64,000 nucleotides of DNA from Chionoecetes opilio (taxonomy: Eukaryota; Arthropoda; Malacostraca; Decapoda; Majidae), in NCBI GenBank assembly GCA_016584305.1, contig JACEEZ010022714.1, positions 747,501 to 811,500 of the forward strand, read 5' to 3'. Shown in pieces: positions 46,363-57,396 of this stretch. A model generated the notes under the pieces. The model was not told the DNA's origin. It was given only the letters and a program-made list of their open reading frames with translations, and searched no databases. The translations under genes were made by a program, and so were the position numbers. Numbering within the stretch: position 1 is the first letter of the stretch; the number at the start of each line of letters is the position of its first letter.

Positions 46363-46981
46363 CAGGGTTGTGAACTTTTGTAGCCCACATTATCGTACTG
46401 AGCCACCAAAATTATCGTATTTTCAGATAGATTATCGTACAACCTTATCTAAAATAATATAGTCAGTAGATAACTATATACATCATTGAATTCAGCATTC
46501 CACAAATAAAAATATTTTCTCCTCACCAAAATATATAATATATATCCAATCATGACACAAAATTCCATGTTAATTAATTTTTTTCCAAAATTAATTAAAT
46601 TAAATAAAGCAAAAATATATTTAGTAACACATATAATGACTCAAAAGAAACTGAACTCGAGAACTACATAGCTATCATCCTCAAAAGAAAAGAGGAATTC
46701 CTGTTCCTCCTCTATTCTGTTATCCCCTGTGTCAGCTGGCGCTTATAATGATAGTGTGTCAGTTGTCAACTTGTCATCGACATATCATATCATGTGTAGG
46801 GATGAAAGTAACACAATTTCCATTGCACACTGCGCTGCTGGAAGAGAACCAGGGTAAATGGACAGGGTGGGGTCGGGGTAAAGGAAATTTGCGACACTAG
46901 GAGGAGTTTCAGAAGGCAGGAAACTAAAGTGATTCTTAAGAAGAGAGAGAGAGGAGGGGTTTAGTTAAAGATAAAGGGAAA

Positions 46982-47763
46982 ATGGACAAAAAGAAGAGGA
47001 GTTGCTTGAAGGTTTACTATACAAACTGTAGGAGTATTTTAAACAAGATAGATTTCTTGAAAGGAATAAATAGTGTAGAGGATTTTTATATTATAGCATT
47101 AACAGAAACATGGTTGGATATGTCAGGATAGGTATTTGATCCGGAGGTCGAGATAGATGGGTATAAGTTATTTCACAAGGACAGGTTAGGTAGGCGAAGT
47201 GGAGGAGTTGCGCTTTATGCAAGAGATACATTGCAGTGTTGTGTTAATAATGTTATAAAAACAGATGACAGCATAGAGTCTATATGGGTGGAGGTTACGG
47301 AGGGAACTGAGAAAATGGTTTTGGGTGTAGTGTATAGGCCTCCAAACTTATGTAAAGAGGATTCAGCTCCTATATGGCAAGAAATAAACAAGGATTACAG
47401 ATATAATCGACTATGCGTGGTGGGAGATTTTAATCTTAGGAATATAGACTGGGATTAAATTATAGGAGACAACGACGCAGAGGAATTGTTAAATATAATC
47501 CAGGATAACTTCCTAAGCCAAGCAATCAAAGAGCCTAATAGAGGAGATAATATTCTAGATTTATTACTGACAAACAGGAAGATTTAATTACAGATGTGGA
47601 GGTTGGTGGGAAGCAAGCTAACAGCGACCATTATGAAATCAGATTTTGCTTAAAATGGGAAGTTGGAAAAATAAGTGTCAATAAACAAAGAGTACCTAAT
47701 TTCAGAAAGGCCAATTATGCAGGATTAAAAAGACACCTGGAGGGAATTAATAAGGGGTGTGGG
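46982..47763 (+). pseudogene. LINE endonuclease domain
   Basis: Motifs run in order: KVYYTNCRSILNK, IIALTETWLD, LFHKDRLGRRSGGVALYARD, VLGVVYRPPN and LCVVGDFNLRNIDWD (catalytic GDFN). After a stop at 47457 come ILDLLLTN and the NSDHYEIRF end motif (SDH). Stops at about 47129, 47457 and 47586 break it. The last codons carry one copy of the ANY-GL-RHL module that is repeated after the RTE insertion. Confidence 0.85.
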
Positions 47764-47776
47764 ATCAATCAATCAA

Positions 47777-49489
47777 TCAATCATTGGGGGCATACGCCGG
47801 GGGGCGCGTCGCCTCGCCCACCCTACGACGCCACTCCCGGGGGTCACCACGCGCGAGTTCCCATGCAGGCTCCTTTCCCATACCAAGCAGCTCTCGACAA
47901 GAAACATCAACTTGCCCCAGCCACGAGCCTTGTGGGCGCCCCCTTGGCCTCCTCCACGCCGGATTGTCTCTTACAGATACAACCCGATGGGAAGGATCGG
48001 TTTCAGGGTAGCGTGCCACATGCCCATATAGCCGAAGTTGGCGCTGACGGACTATGCAGGTAATAGGCCTCGATTCAGTCTCACGGTGCAATCGCTGATT
48101 TAACACGTAATCATCCCAGCGATACCCCATGATTCTGCGAAGACACTTATTACCAAAGGCATTGATTCGTCTCTTCAAGTCACTATTTAGTGTCCATGTC
48201 TCACAACCATAGAGTAAGACAGGGATCACAAGCGACTTGAAGATCCGGATCTTTGTCCTCCTGCACAGGTACCGACAACGCCAAATACTCCCGCTGAGCG
48301 AGTCCATAACACCGTGGGCTATGCCAATCCGCCGTAAGACTTCTTGACGTGACCCGCCGTCATTATGGACTGCGCTACCAAGGTATGTAAAACTCCAAGA
48401 TCTCAATGTCCTCACCACACGCATGAACAGACTGTACTGCTTCATCTAGTAAGTCTCCAAATACCTGGACCTTGGTCTTGAGCCAGGAGACCTCAAGTCC
48501 CAAAGGCTTTGCCTCCTCGTGCAGCGCCTCGAGAGCCATCACCAGGACCTCCAGCGACTCAGCAAAGATTACTGCATCATCGGCAAAAACAAGATCAGTG
48601 ATCTTGGTGTTGCCGACGGATGCTCCACAATCACTTTGATCTACAACCTTGTCCAATACCCAGTCCATACAAGCGTTGAAAAGTGATGGGGCAAGGACGC
48701 TCCCTTGCCTCACTCCTGTATTCACAGGAAAGAAGCTGGATACACCTGCCCCACACTTCACAGCACTCTCAGTCCCAGAATACAGACCAGTTATCAAACC
48801 AATAGTCCTTGCAGGAATCCCTCGAAGTCGCGAAGATCCCAAAGTGACTCACGATGCACTGAGTCAAACGCCTTCTTGAGATCAACATAGGCTGCAAGCA
48901 TCCCCTGTCGAAACTCACGTCGGCGTTCCACCATTACACGAAGCGCTAGGATACGGTCCGTTGTTGACTTACCAGGCGTGAACCCAGACTGCTGAGGTCT
49001 CTGATGCTTCACCAGATGACTGCGAATTCGTGTCAGCAATAGATGGGCAAGCACCTTGCCTGGTACGCTGAGCAGTGTAATACCGCGGTAATTGTTGCAG
49101 TCCTGACGGTCCCCTTTCCCTTTCCAGATAGGGACGACCAGCCCCCTTTTCCAGTCAGGAGGAATGGTACCTGATTGCCACACGGCAGTCAGGACAGCAT
49201 GCAACCCGCGGATCATGGCCTCACCCCCAGCTTTGAGGAGCTCCGCACTGATATTACAAACACCAGCTGCCTTTCCACCCTTCAACTTTGCTACAGCCTC
49301 TCTGACTTCGTCAAGAGAGGGTGCGGTTTCGTCAATGGGAGGATCGGCATCCAATGCCTGTAACCCAGTGGTGTGAAGCTGCTCAGTTGGAGGGTCCACC
49401 GTGAACAACCTGCCCAAAGTACTCAGCCCAACGAGCCATCTGCCCATCCATGTCCGACACGAGGCGCCCATCTGCTGTTCGAATAGCAC
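47777..49489 (-). pseudogene. RTE reverse transcriptase, three frames
   Basis: The first segment (49489-48794) has WKRGLVVPIWKGKGDRQDCN, NYRGITLLSVPGKV, QSGFTPGKSTTDRI and YVDLKKAFDSVHRE (motif A). The second (48842-48375) has NTGVRQGSVLAPSLFN (motif B) and DLVFADDAVIFAES (FADD catalytic motif). The third (48445-47777) has the C-terminal FTYLGSAVHNDGG, PVLLYGCETWTL and RQLRLYGHVARYPE. Two frameshifts, near 48830 and 48430, disable it. Confidence 0.88.
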
Positions 49490-50519
49490 TCGCCCGAGAA
49501 AGAGACTTGGAACGGAGCTTCTTCAGGGCTCGGTAGGCGGGTCGGAGGTCATTAGCGTTCAAATGACCCTCGACATCCTCAGCGAGACTCCTGACATACC
49601 TCTCCTTGTCTCTCTTCAGGAGGGTTCTAGTCCGGCGTGACAGAGCCCTGTGCTGGTCCCGGTTCCCAGCCAGCCTGGCAGCGCGACTCTCCTCGATTTT
49701 CTCCAGCGTCTCCGTCGAGACAAAAACCACGCCTTGACCTCGGGCGCTCCCAATACACTCCTTGGCAGCCTGTAGAGTTTCACGTTTGAAGGTATCCCAC
49801 AGTTCTACAGGATCCCCGAGAGCACCGAGCACATCAAACCGATTTGAGACTGCCACCGCATACTCATGAGCACATGTCAAGTCCTTCAGTTTCTCAAGAT
49901 GAAACACAGTATGGTTACCTCTTGAGATTCTTCTGGACTTGACATGAAGCTTAAGTGTAGCAACAACAAGTTTGTGATCTGTTCCAAAGAACTCAGCACT
50001 CCGGTAAACCCTGCAGTTCTGGAGGATCCTCCAACGAGTACTAACGAGGATGTGGTCGATCTCCTTAGCTACCCCTCCGGCATTACTATACCATGTCCAG
50101 CGGTGCAGCTCTGGTCTCTGATACCAAGAACCTGCAATTCTCAACCTTCTGGACCTTGCAAAGTTCAGAAGCAGAGAACTGTTGGTGTTTCTGGTACCGG
50201 AGCCATGGGGACCAACACACAACTCGTAGCCATCTCTCACAGTGCCAGTAGTAGCATTGAAGTCACCCAAGACAATGAGTGTGTCCCGAGGAGGACACTG
50301 GTCTAATACAGAGTCGAGTTTGGCGTAGAACATCTCCTTCTCTTCAGTTTTACGCATCTCGGTAGGAGCGTACACTGCAACAAGAGACAAGAAACCCAGA
50401 GTGTGTTTCATCCTCACCCGCATTATACGCTCATCAACCGGAGTAACCTCAACAACTGACGGTTGCAGTTTGCTGGAGACGCCTATAGCTACTCCCCGTA
50501 CACGGTGACCATTGCTCAT
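49383..50519 (-). pseudogene. RTE endonuclease and linker
   Basis: A 378-codon frame contains GVAIGVSSKL, LVAVYAPTEMRKTEEKEMFY, LIVLGDFNATTG (catalytic GDFN), GVAKEIDHILVSTRW and FFGTDHKLVVATL (the H of the terminal SDH-type motif). A charged linker with LTC.HEYA and RYVRSLAEDVEGHLNANDLR follows. It resembles RTE/BovB (CFDP2-like) endonucleases that nick the target. The N-terminal sixth is missing (5' truncation), and a frameshift near 49450 leads into the RT frame. Confidence 0.85.
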
Positions 50520-50583
50520 GCCGGACCAGTAGTAGGTGTAACCCCCACTGCTAGTCTCGCCACTGCCAGGCCTCCTCTGTGGG

Positions 50584-50880
50584 TGATGGAGGAGAAGAAA
50601 TGTTCCAAGGTCAGGGCGGTCAAGGTCAGGGTGGTGACAGCTGGAAAGGCCAATTATGAAGGATTAGGAAGACACCTGAAGGGGATTATCGGGGGTGGGT
50701 GGGGCAGATGATAAGGAATGTTCCAAGTTCAGCATAGTGGCAGCTGAAAAGGCCAATTATAAAGGATTAGAAAGACACCTGGAAGTGATTAACGGGGAGA
50801 GTAGGATAGAGGAATGTTTCAAGGTCAGCGCGGATAAAGCTGAAAGTAAGGCCGGTCGGAGGGGGATTATACCTTATTTG
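50584..50880 (+). repeat. Tandem module in the LINE between endonuclease and RT
   Basis: The phrase AAGGCCAATTATGAAGGATT with AGACACCTGAAGGGGATTA, encoding KANYEGLGRHLKGI, occurs here twice (50647, 50742), and once before the RTE insertion (47709). Related flanks (GAATGTTCCAAGGTCAG) repeat with each. This is a local segmental tandem duplication in ORF2. Confidence 0.8.
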
Positions 50881-50957
50881 TAAGGAATTTAATTGATGGA
50901 CAGAAAAATAATATTCCTTATAGGGAGATAAGGTCAAGAAAGAGTGACCCGAAATGG

Positions 50958-52885
50958 ATGACCACTAGTTTAAAACACAACATTGGAGTAAAAAGAAACA
51001 TGTATTTAAGGTTCAAGGCTGGACAGTTGAACAAAGAACAGTATAACGTGGTGGCGAGGACAGTGAAAAGATTAACAAGAGTAGCTAAGAACAATTATGA
51101 GATTAAAGTAGCAGGACAGGTGAAAAGCCACCCAAAGGGGTTCTATCAAGTATATAAAACCAAGACAGGGGAATTAGTGGGGCCATTAAGATTAGAGCAG
51201 GGTGAGGTCTTAAATACGGATGAGGGTATGTGTAAAAATCTAAATGATTATTTCTTAAGTATTTTTACTGAGGAGGATACACAGTCAATACCTGAAAGTG
51301 AACAGATGTTCAAAGGAAGCGATGAGGAGAAACTCAAATATATTGTGATAACTAGGGAAATGGTGGAAGGGTATAGATAAAATGAAGAATTTTAAATCGC
51401 CAGGACCAGATGAAGTGTATCCCAGAGTATTAAAAGAATGCAAAGAGGTTGTTACTGAGTCGTTAGTGCATATTTTTAGGAAATCTGTTAAGATAGGCGA
51501 TGTGCCGTTATTGTGGAGGAAAGGAAATGTAATCCCCATATTTAAGAAGGGAGACAGAGAACTAAAGTCAAATTATCGACCCGTAAGTCTAACGTCAGTG
51601 GTAGGTAAATTATTGGAATCTATTATTGCAAAAATCATTAGAGAGCACTTAGAAAAACATAGTTTGATCAATGATTCACAACATGGATTCACCAAGGGTA
51701 GGTAATTTCTCACCAATTTATTGAGTTTTCATAGGAAAGTTTATGAGACTGCAGATAATGATAAGGATTATGATACAATATACTTGGACTTTAGTAAGGC
51801 ATTTGACAAAGTACCACACGAGCGACTCTTAAATAAGGTTAAGGCTCATGGAATAGATGGAAAGGTTCTTCGTTGGATCAGAGCTTGGCTAAGTAATAGG
51901 CAACAAAGGGTTACAATTAATGGTTCTAAATCTGAATGGGGACAGGTGACAAGTGGAGTTCCACAAGGGTCTGTTTTGGGTCCATTACTATTTTTGATTT
52001 ACATCAACGACTTGGATATTGGGATTAGCAGTGATATCAACAAGTTTGCTGATGATACTAAGGTAGGTAGGATTATTGGATCAAAGTCTGATGTAAACAT
52101 TTTGCAGGAAGACTTAGATAAACTTAATGAGTGGGCAGTCATATGGCAGATGAAATTTAATATTGATAAGTGCAGCGTTATGAATGTTGGTAGAAAAAAC
52201 CCTGGTAATAGATACACCATACGCAATGTATCGCTGAAAAGATCAGAATGTGAAAAAGATCTTGGAGTGAGGGTGAGCCCAGACCTCCGACTAATGTAAT
52301 TGAAACAATGTATTGAAGCTAGAAATAGAGCTAATAGAGTGTTAGGATTCATTACCAGAAGTGTTAAAAGTAGAAGTGCGGAAGTTATTCTAAAGCTTTA
52401 TCTGGCTCTAGTCAGACCTCACCTAGACTATGCGGTTCAGTTTTGGTCTCCATATTACAGGATGGATATAGCCTTATTAGAATCAGTGCAGAGAAGGATG
52501 ACCAAAATGATACAAGGGATGCGTAACTTTAGTTATGAGAAGAGATAATATTAAGAGATAATAATTAAACCAGTTATTAAAGTTGCACTCACTCGAGAGA
52601 CGCAGAGTAAGGGGCGATCTAATAGAAGTTTTTAAGTGGATAAAGGGATTTAATAAGGGAGAGGTAGGAAAAGTTCTTACGGCTTTTAACCAGGGTAGAA
52701 CAAGAAGTAACGGATTCAAGCTGGAAGGGCGTAGATTTAGAAAGGAAATAGGGAAAAACTGGTTCACAAATAGGGTGGTGAATGATTGGAATGGACTCAG
52801 TAGACAGGTAGTTAGTGCGGAGTCATTGAGGAGCTTTAAAGAGGGGCTGGATAGGTTCATGGATGGGGATGGAAGGTGGATGTAG
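50958..52885 (+). pseudogene. LINE reverse transcriptase and C-terminal region
   Basis: Motifs: KNFKSPGPDEVYPRVLK, WRKGNVIPIFKKGD, NYRPVSLTSVVGKLLE, HGFTKGR, IYLDFSKAFDKVPH (motif A), SGVPQGSVLGPLLF (motif B), KFADDTKVG (catalytic), WQMKFNIDKC, EKDLGVRVS, LVRPHLDYAVQFW and HSLERRRVRGDLIEVFKW. Only three stops and small shifts interrupt it (51378, 51703, 52297, about 52546), so it is a young-looking but inactive copy. Family: CR1/Jockey superfamily, exact clade uncertain. Confidence 0.88.
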
Positions 52886-53106
52886 GTAGTGTTAGGTGAC
52901 AGGAACTACCACGTGTAGGCCTCGCGGCCTCTTGTAGCTTCCTTATTTTCTTATTTTCTTATATGTAACCAAGTATACGGTTCCCGTTAGAAGTCAGTTT
53001 CTTACCTTTGTCTTGGTAAGGTTAATCTTGCTAAATACCCTCTCACAATCTGCGTTCTAATGCGGCAAGCAACGGTCCAAATCCATTTCATGCAAAAGAC
53101 CAAAAC

Positions 53107-53374
<268 letters not shown>

Positions 53375-53569
53375 GTTGATAGCGACAGACTTTTTTTTTT
53401 TTTTTTTTTGCGATGACAATTTTTGTATGACTTTATAATGTAATTACTAATTATATTTGTGAGTCAATTATTGTATTTTCGTGTACGATTCTCAACCATG
53501 CATCGTACATCGTACGGATAGTCAAATTATCGTACAAGTACGATAATTATCGTACAGTTCACAACCCTG

Positions 53570-53717
53570 TGACTGAGTTACATGTGGCCTGAGGGGCGGT
53601 GTACAACCTGCCGCGTCTCAGGCATAGCGGCGTTGCAACATAGCATGTATGTGTAGGATTTATTAAGAGGCATGAATATTATGTAGGTGTGACTGTCTGG
53701 TTATAATCACATATCCA
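53570..53717 (-). repeat. Gypsy 5' LTR, third (outer) piece
   Basis: Starts with the second TGACTGAG. It contains CGTCTCAGGCATAGCGGCG and ATGTATGTGTAGGATTTATT, matching the 3' LTR at 35090-35200. It ends near CATATCCA. Confidence 0.75.
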
Positions 53718-54044
53718 CAGACCTCTATGCACAAATATAATTCTCTTCTGCTCCAAGACAGTGAAGTGCATAATGTGCAATATAGTGTGTATGGAGTGTG
53801 TGCAATGATGAAGCTTACACGTAGCCGTGAAATCTGTAAGGTTAAGCGACTACTCATGTGCCGGCGTCTCCCCCCATCATTGTTTTCCGCCGCCCTCGCC
53901 TCAGAAAAAAAATATTTGTGCTCCAAGACAGCGAGGTGTATAATGTGCAAACCAGCATGTGTGGAACGTGTACAGTGGATTTCGAGTCAATCCGGCCCTG
54001 GTCGTTCCGGCCCCCAACCCTAGTCATTCCGGTCTCTCATCTAA
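53718..54044. other. Spacer with a direct repeat, no gene seen
   Basis: CTCCAAGACAGYGARGTGYA with ATAATGTGCAA occurs at 53752 and 53921. Further on, GTCRTTCCGGCC-like phrases recur (54001, 54022, and past the MITE at 54316 and 54340). No coding or RNA signal is seen. Confidence 0.5.
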
Positions 54045-54312
54045 AGCCCGGTTCCCACCTTCCCGCTTGCACGGCCGCCGTACAACAACAAAGACGTCAC
54101 AATGATGTCACAACAAAGTCTACCGCACCGCCGTACCGCTGTACGGCCGCCGTACAAAGTTAAATTCAAGTCATCTCTCCCGCTCGGCGGTGTCCGCTCG
54201 AGCGGAGTTGCCAACTGTGCCCAGTTACCACAAATACCACTCAAGCGGTGATGATGGTGACGTCATTGTTGTTGTATGGCGGCCGTACAAGCGGGAAGGT
54301 GGGAACCGGGCT
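54045..54312. mobile_element. MITE, TAA duplication, PIF/Harbinger-like
   Basis: The left end AGCCCGGTTCCCACCTTCCC equals the complement of the right end, and the arms continue through GCTTG and GGCCGCCGTACAACAA. TAA flanks both ends (54042-54044, 54313-54315), the TWA target typical of PIF/Harbinger. It is 268 bp with no coding sequence. Confidence 0.9.
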
Positions 54313-54369
54313 TAAGTCATTCCGGCCATACGCCCGAGTCGTTCCGGCCCTCACACCCAAATAATTCCC

Positions 54370-54830
54370 GCGATTTTGCAATTTGTGAAAGTGATGACAT
54401 ATATTTTAAACAACACTTTTTAGACGATTTGACTGGAAAAGACACTATTTGCAAAAGCATCAAATAATAACCTAATCAAACCATCAAACTAACCTAATCA
54501 TCCTAAGAAAAATTTATGGTAAATATTTACTTTACAACTGTTGCAAGATTTTCTTGACAACTTCGATTTTTTTTCCCGCTTAATATGTGATGCTTTTCCT
54601 CATGGAGATAATTTTTTCCCTGTGCAAACTTCAAAAAAGTGTTTTTTGCAATTCGAAAAAGTGATGACAAATTTCAAAAATACACTTTTTAGACGGTTTG
54701 ACTAGAAAAAAACCCACTCAATTTGTAAATGCATCAATTAATAACCTAATCGAACCATAAAACTAACCTAACCATCTATGTAACCTAACCTAGCCTATGA
54801 AAAAATTTATGTTTGCACAACATTTCATTG
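54370..54830. repeat. Unnamed repeat, two copies about 270 bp apart
   Basis: Blocks GAAAGTGATGACA, CACTTTTTAGACGRTTTGACT, GCATCAAWTAATAACCTAATC and AACTAACCTAA occur in order at about 54387-54500 and 54657-54775. A (TTTC)n run lies at 54900-54920. There is no coding content. Confidence 0.7.
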
Positions 54831-54920
54831 TTACTTTCACACTTGTTCTGACCTATAGAAACAGTAGAAAGGTGACAAATACTTGAATCCAGACAGTCAT
54901 TTTCTTTCTTTCTTTCTTTC

Positions 54921-55890
54921 ACTGCCATACAAGGCTACGCTATGGTGTGTGGCTACGGAATGTGTGGGTGGGTGGGGGGTGATGTAGACAGTGTGACATG
55001 ACAGGCAAGGGAGTTTTGTTGACTGGTTTGTGTTACACTGCCATACAAGGCTATACGCTATGGTGTGTGGCTACGGGGATACAGTTGATTCGGGCCGCCA
55101 GTTGAATCAGGCCGCCTATATTAAATGCTTACCAAGCATGCATTTATGCATAACCTTATAGGTTTTAATGAAACCTAACCTAACCTTAACCACAAAGTAT
55201 ACCTAACCTAACCTAACCTAACCTAACCTTAACCACAAAGTATACCTAACCTAACCTAACCTAACCTAACCTTAACCACAAAGTATACCTAACCTAACCT
55301 AACCTAACCTTAACCACAAAGTATACTGTCTGCTGGGTATGCATGCTACTATAGGCGGCCTGTTTCAACTGGCGGCCCGAATCAACGGTACCCTGGCTAC
55401 GGAATGTGTGGGTGGGTGGGGGGTGATGTAGACAGTGTGACATGACAGGCAAGGGAGTGTTGTTGACTGGTTTGTGTTACACTGCCATACAAGGCTACGC
55501 TATGGTGTGTGGCTACGGAATGTGTGGGTGGGTGGGGTGTGATGTAGACAGTGTGACATGACAGGTAAGGGAGTGTTGTTGACTGGTTTGTGTTACACTG
55601 CCATACAAGGCTACGCTATGGTGTGTGGCTACGGAATGTGTGGGTGGGTGGGGGGTGATGTAGACAGTGTGACATGACAGGCAAGGGAGTGTTGTTGACT
55701 GGTTGGTGTTACACTGCCATACAAGGCTACGCTATGGTGTGTGGCTACGGAATGTGTGGGTGGGTGGGGGGTGATGTAGACAGTGTGACATGACAGGCAA
55801 GGGAGTGTTGTTGACTGGTTGGTGTTACACTGCCATACAAGGCTACGCTATGGTGTGTGGCTACGGAATGTGTGGGTGGGTGGGGGGTGA
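54921..55890. repeat. 116-bp satellite array
   Basis: ACTGCCATACAAGGCTACGC begins at 54921, 55037 (2-bp insertion), 55481, 55597, 55713 and 55829, spaced exactly 116 apart once the inserted MITE is discounted. Each unit has GGCTACGGAATGTGTGGGTG and GACAGTGTGACATGACAGGC. Units are more than 95 percent alike. The array ends at TGTCCGCC (about 55892). The region 55892-56283 that follows holds no recognised gene. Confidence 0.95.
55076..55393. mobile_element. MITE carrying (AACCT)n arrays, in the satellite
   Basis: The ends GGGATACAGTTGATTCGGGC and GGGTACCGTTGATTCGGGCC (complement of right) match the element at 45163-45600. It is flanked by TGGCTACG on both sides (55068-55075, 55394-55401), which exists only once in neighbouring satellite units. 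The centre has four blocks of CCTAACCTAACCTAACC joined by TTAACCACAAAGTATA spacers. Length 318 bp. Confidence 0.93.
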
Positions 55891-56283
55891 TGTGTCCGCC
55901 GCACAAAATATCTTTCACAGATTTAACGTCGTCGTATCAGTCGGAAACGTGTGCAAACTTCTCTGGAAAGCACAGTTGTCTTGCTGCACCCATAAAGGAT
56001 GCATGCATGTGGCATATCGCAAAAAAAATCTATCAGAAACACCCAAAAATCTTCAAGTATTTATCTCTTGTGTTTACATGCTTCTGATCAGCGCGGAGAG
56101 AGGCCGCCTACCTCTTGATGCGTCACCGAGCCGTGGCGCATCGTCTGCCAGTTGCCAACAGCGTTTTCGAAGCTCGGGGAATTTACAGATTTTGATTGCG
56201 GATTATTAAAAAACGGCTGACTGGATGCAAAAAGTGACAACATATTGTTGATACACTCGATAATGGCTATACTCTAACTACAT

Positions 56284-56815
56284 CAAATCAATCAATCAAT
56301 CAATCATTGGGGGCATACGCCGGGGGGCGCGTCGCCTCGCCCACCCTACGATGCCACTCCCGGGGGTCACCACGCGCGAGTTCCCATGCAAGCTCCTTTC
56401 CCATACCAAGCAGCTCTCGACAAGAAACATCAACTTGCCCCAGCCACGAGCCTTGTGGGCGCCCCCTTAGCCTCCTCCACGCCGGATTGTCTCTTACAGA
56501 TACAACCCAATGGGAAGGATCGGTTTCAGGGTAGCGTGCCACATGCCCATATAGCCGAAGTTGGCGCTGACGGACTATGCAGGTAATAGGCCTCGATTCA
56601 GTCTCACGGTACAATCGCTGATTTGACACGTAATCATCCCAGCGATACCCCATGATTCTGCGAAGACACTTATTACCAAAGGCATTGATTCGTCTCTTCA
56701 AGTCACTATTTAGTGTCCATGTCTCACAACCATAGAGTAAGACAGGGATCACAAGCGACTTGAAGATCCAGATCTTTGTCCTTCTGCACAGATACCGACA
56801 ACGCCAAATACTCAA
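56284..56815 (-). mobile_element. RTE-type LINE, 5'-truncated 3' fragment
   Basis: Nearly identical to 47764-48295, including the (TGAT)n tail (CAATCAATCAATC). It breaks off at ATACTCAACAAC where other copies continue with CCGCTGAGCG. It encodes the RTE C-terminal region (IPVLLYGCETWTLNSD, RQLRLYGHVARYPETDP) as one open frame of about 170 codons. Confidence 0.9.
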
Positions 56816-57396
56816 CAACTAAGTGGTGGAACAACTAAGTCGTACACCATAGAAGATAAAATATACGATGAGTGCACCGAACGAGCAGACAGTTGGGCAG
56901 ACGAGGTGCTGCAGCGACTATCCGGCCTCGCCGTCAGAGCAGCCAACCTTCATGCGGCTGATGCACTATATCATCGTGACTGCTACGCGACGCGGACGCT
57001 ACGCTGACGTGTTTACACTTCTACAACATTTCCGACATGTGATAAATGCAAGCAGTGTCTACATGCAGTTGCCGCTGAAAGGCCGTTTCATTATTGACAT
57101 CGATGCAGCCTTGCAAGATAATCTTTCAATCATCCCCGGCCTCCTTGCGGCACACGCATGCACTGTCGGGTTGCGACACGGTCGCCAGCTATTGCGGCTT
57201 CGGGAAAGGCATCGTGCTGAAGGTCCTGAGAGCAGGTAATAAACGTTCCCATAGGGTGATGATTTTCCACCAAGCATAAGCATAATGAACAATTCAAGTA
57301 ATATAATTCAAATATAATGCAATATGGTTTCCTACAGGAGGCGCGGAATTCCGGGTGTTTGGCGATAGCTCACTTCCGATGAACCAATACAACAAG

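Larger units (their letters stand above)
47764..50577 (-). mobile_element. RTE-type LINE, best-preserved copy
   Basis: The 3' end at low coordinate has a (TGAT)n tail (ATCAATCAATCAATC). The 5' end is truncated within the endonuclease. A likely 6-bp duplication TGTGGG flanks it (47758-47763, 50578-50583), and the host LINE reads continuously across it. The order on the minus strand is endonuclease, linker, reverse transcriptase, C-terminus. It serves as reference for the copies at 22797, 29091 and 56284. Confidence 0.88.
46850..52962 (+). mobile_element. CR1/Jockey-type LINE, split by an RTE LINE
   Basis: The endonuclease half lies at 46982-47763 and the reverse transcriptase half at 50578-52885, in one orientation, with the RTE insertion between. 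The 3' end is CTTCCTTATTTTCTTATTTT. The 5' boundary is not defined, and ORF1 is not found, so the copy is probably 5'-truncated. Confidence 0.85.

Noticed and set aside
54921..55890. CRISPR-like array
   Set aside because: The 116-bp units are contiguous without unique spacers and the context is eukaryotic.
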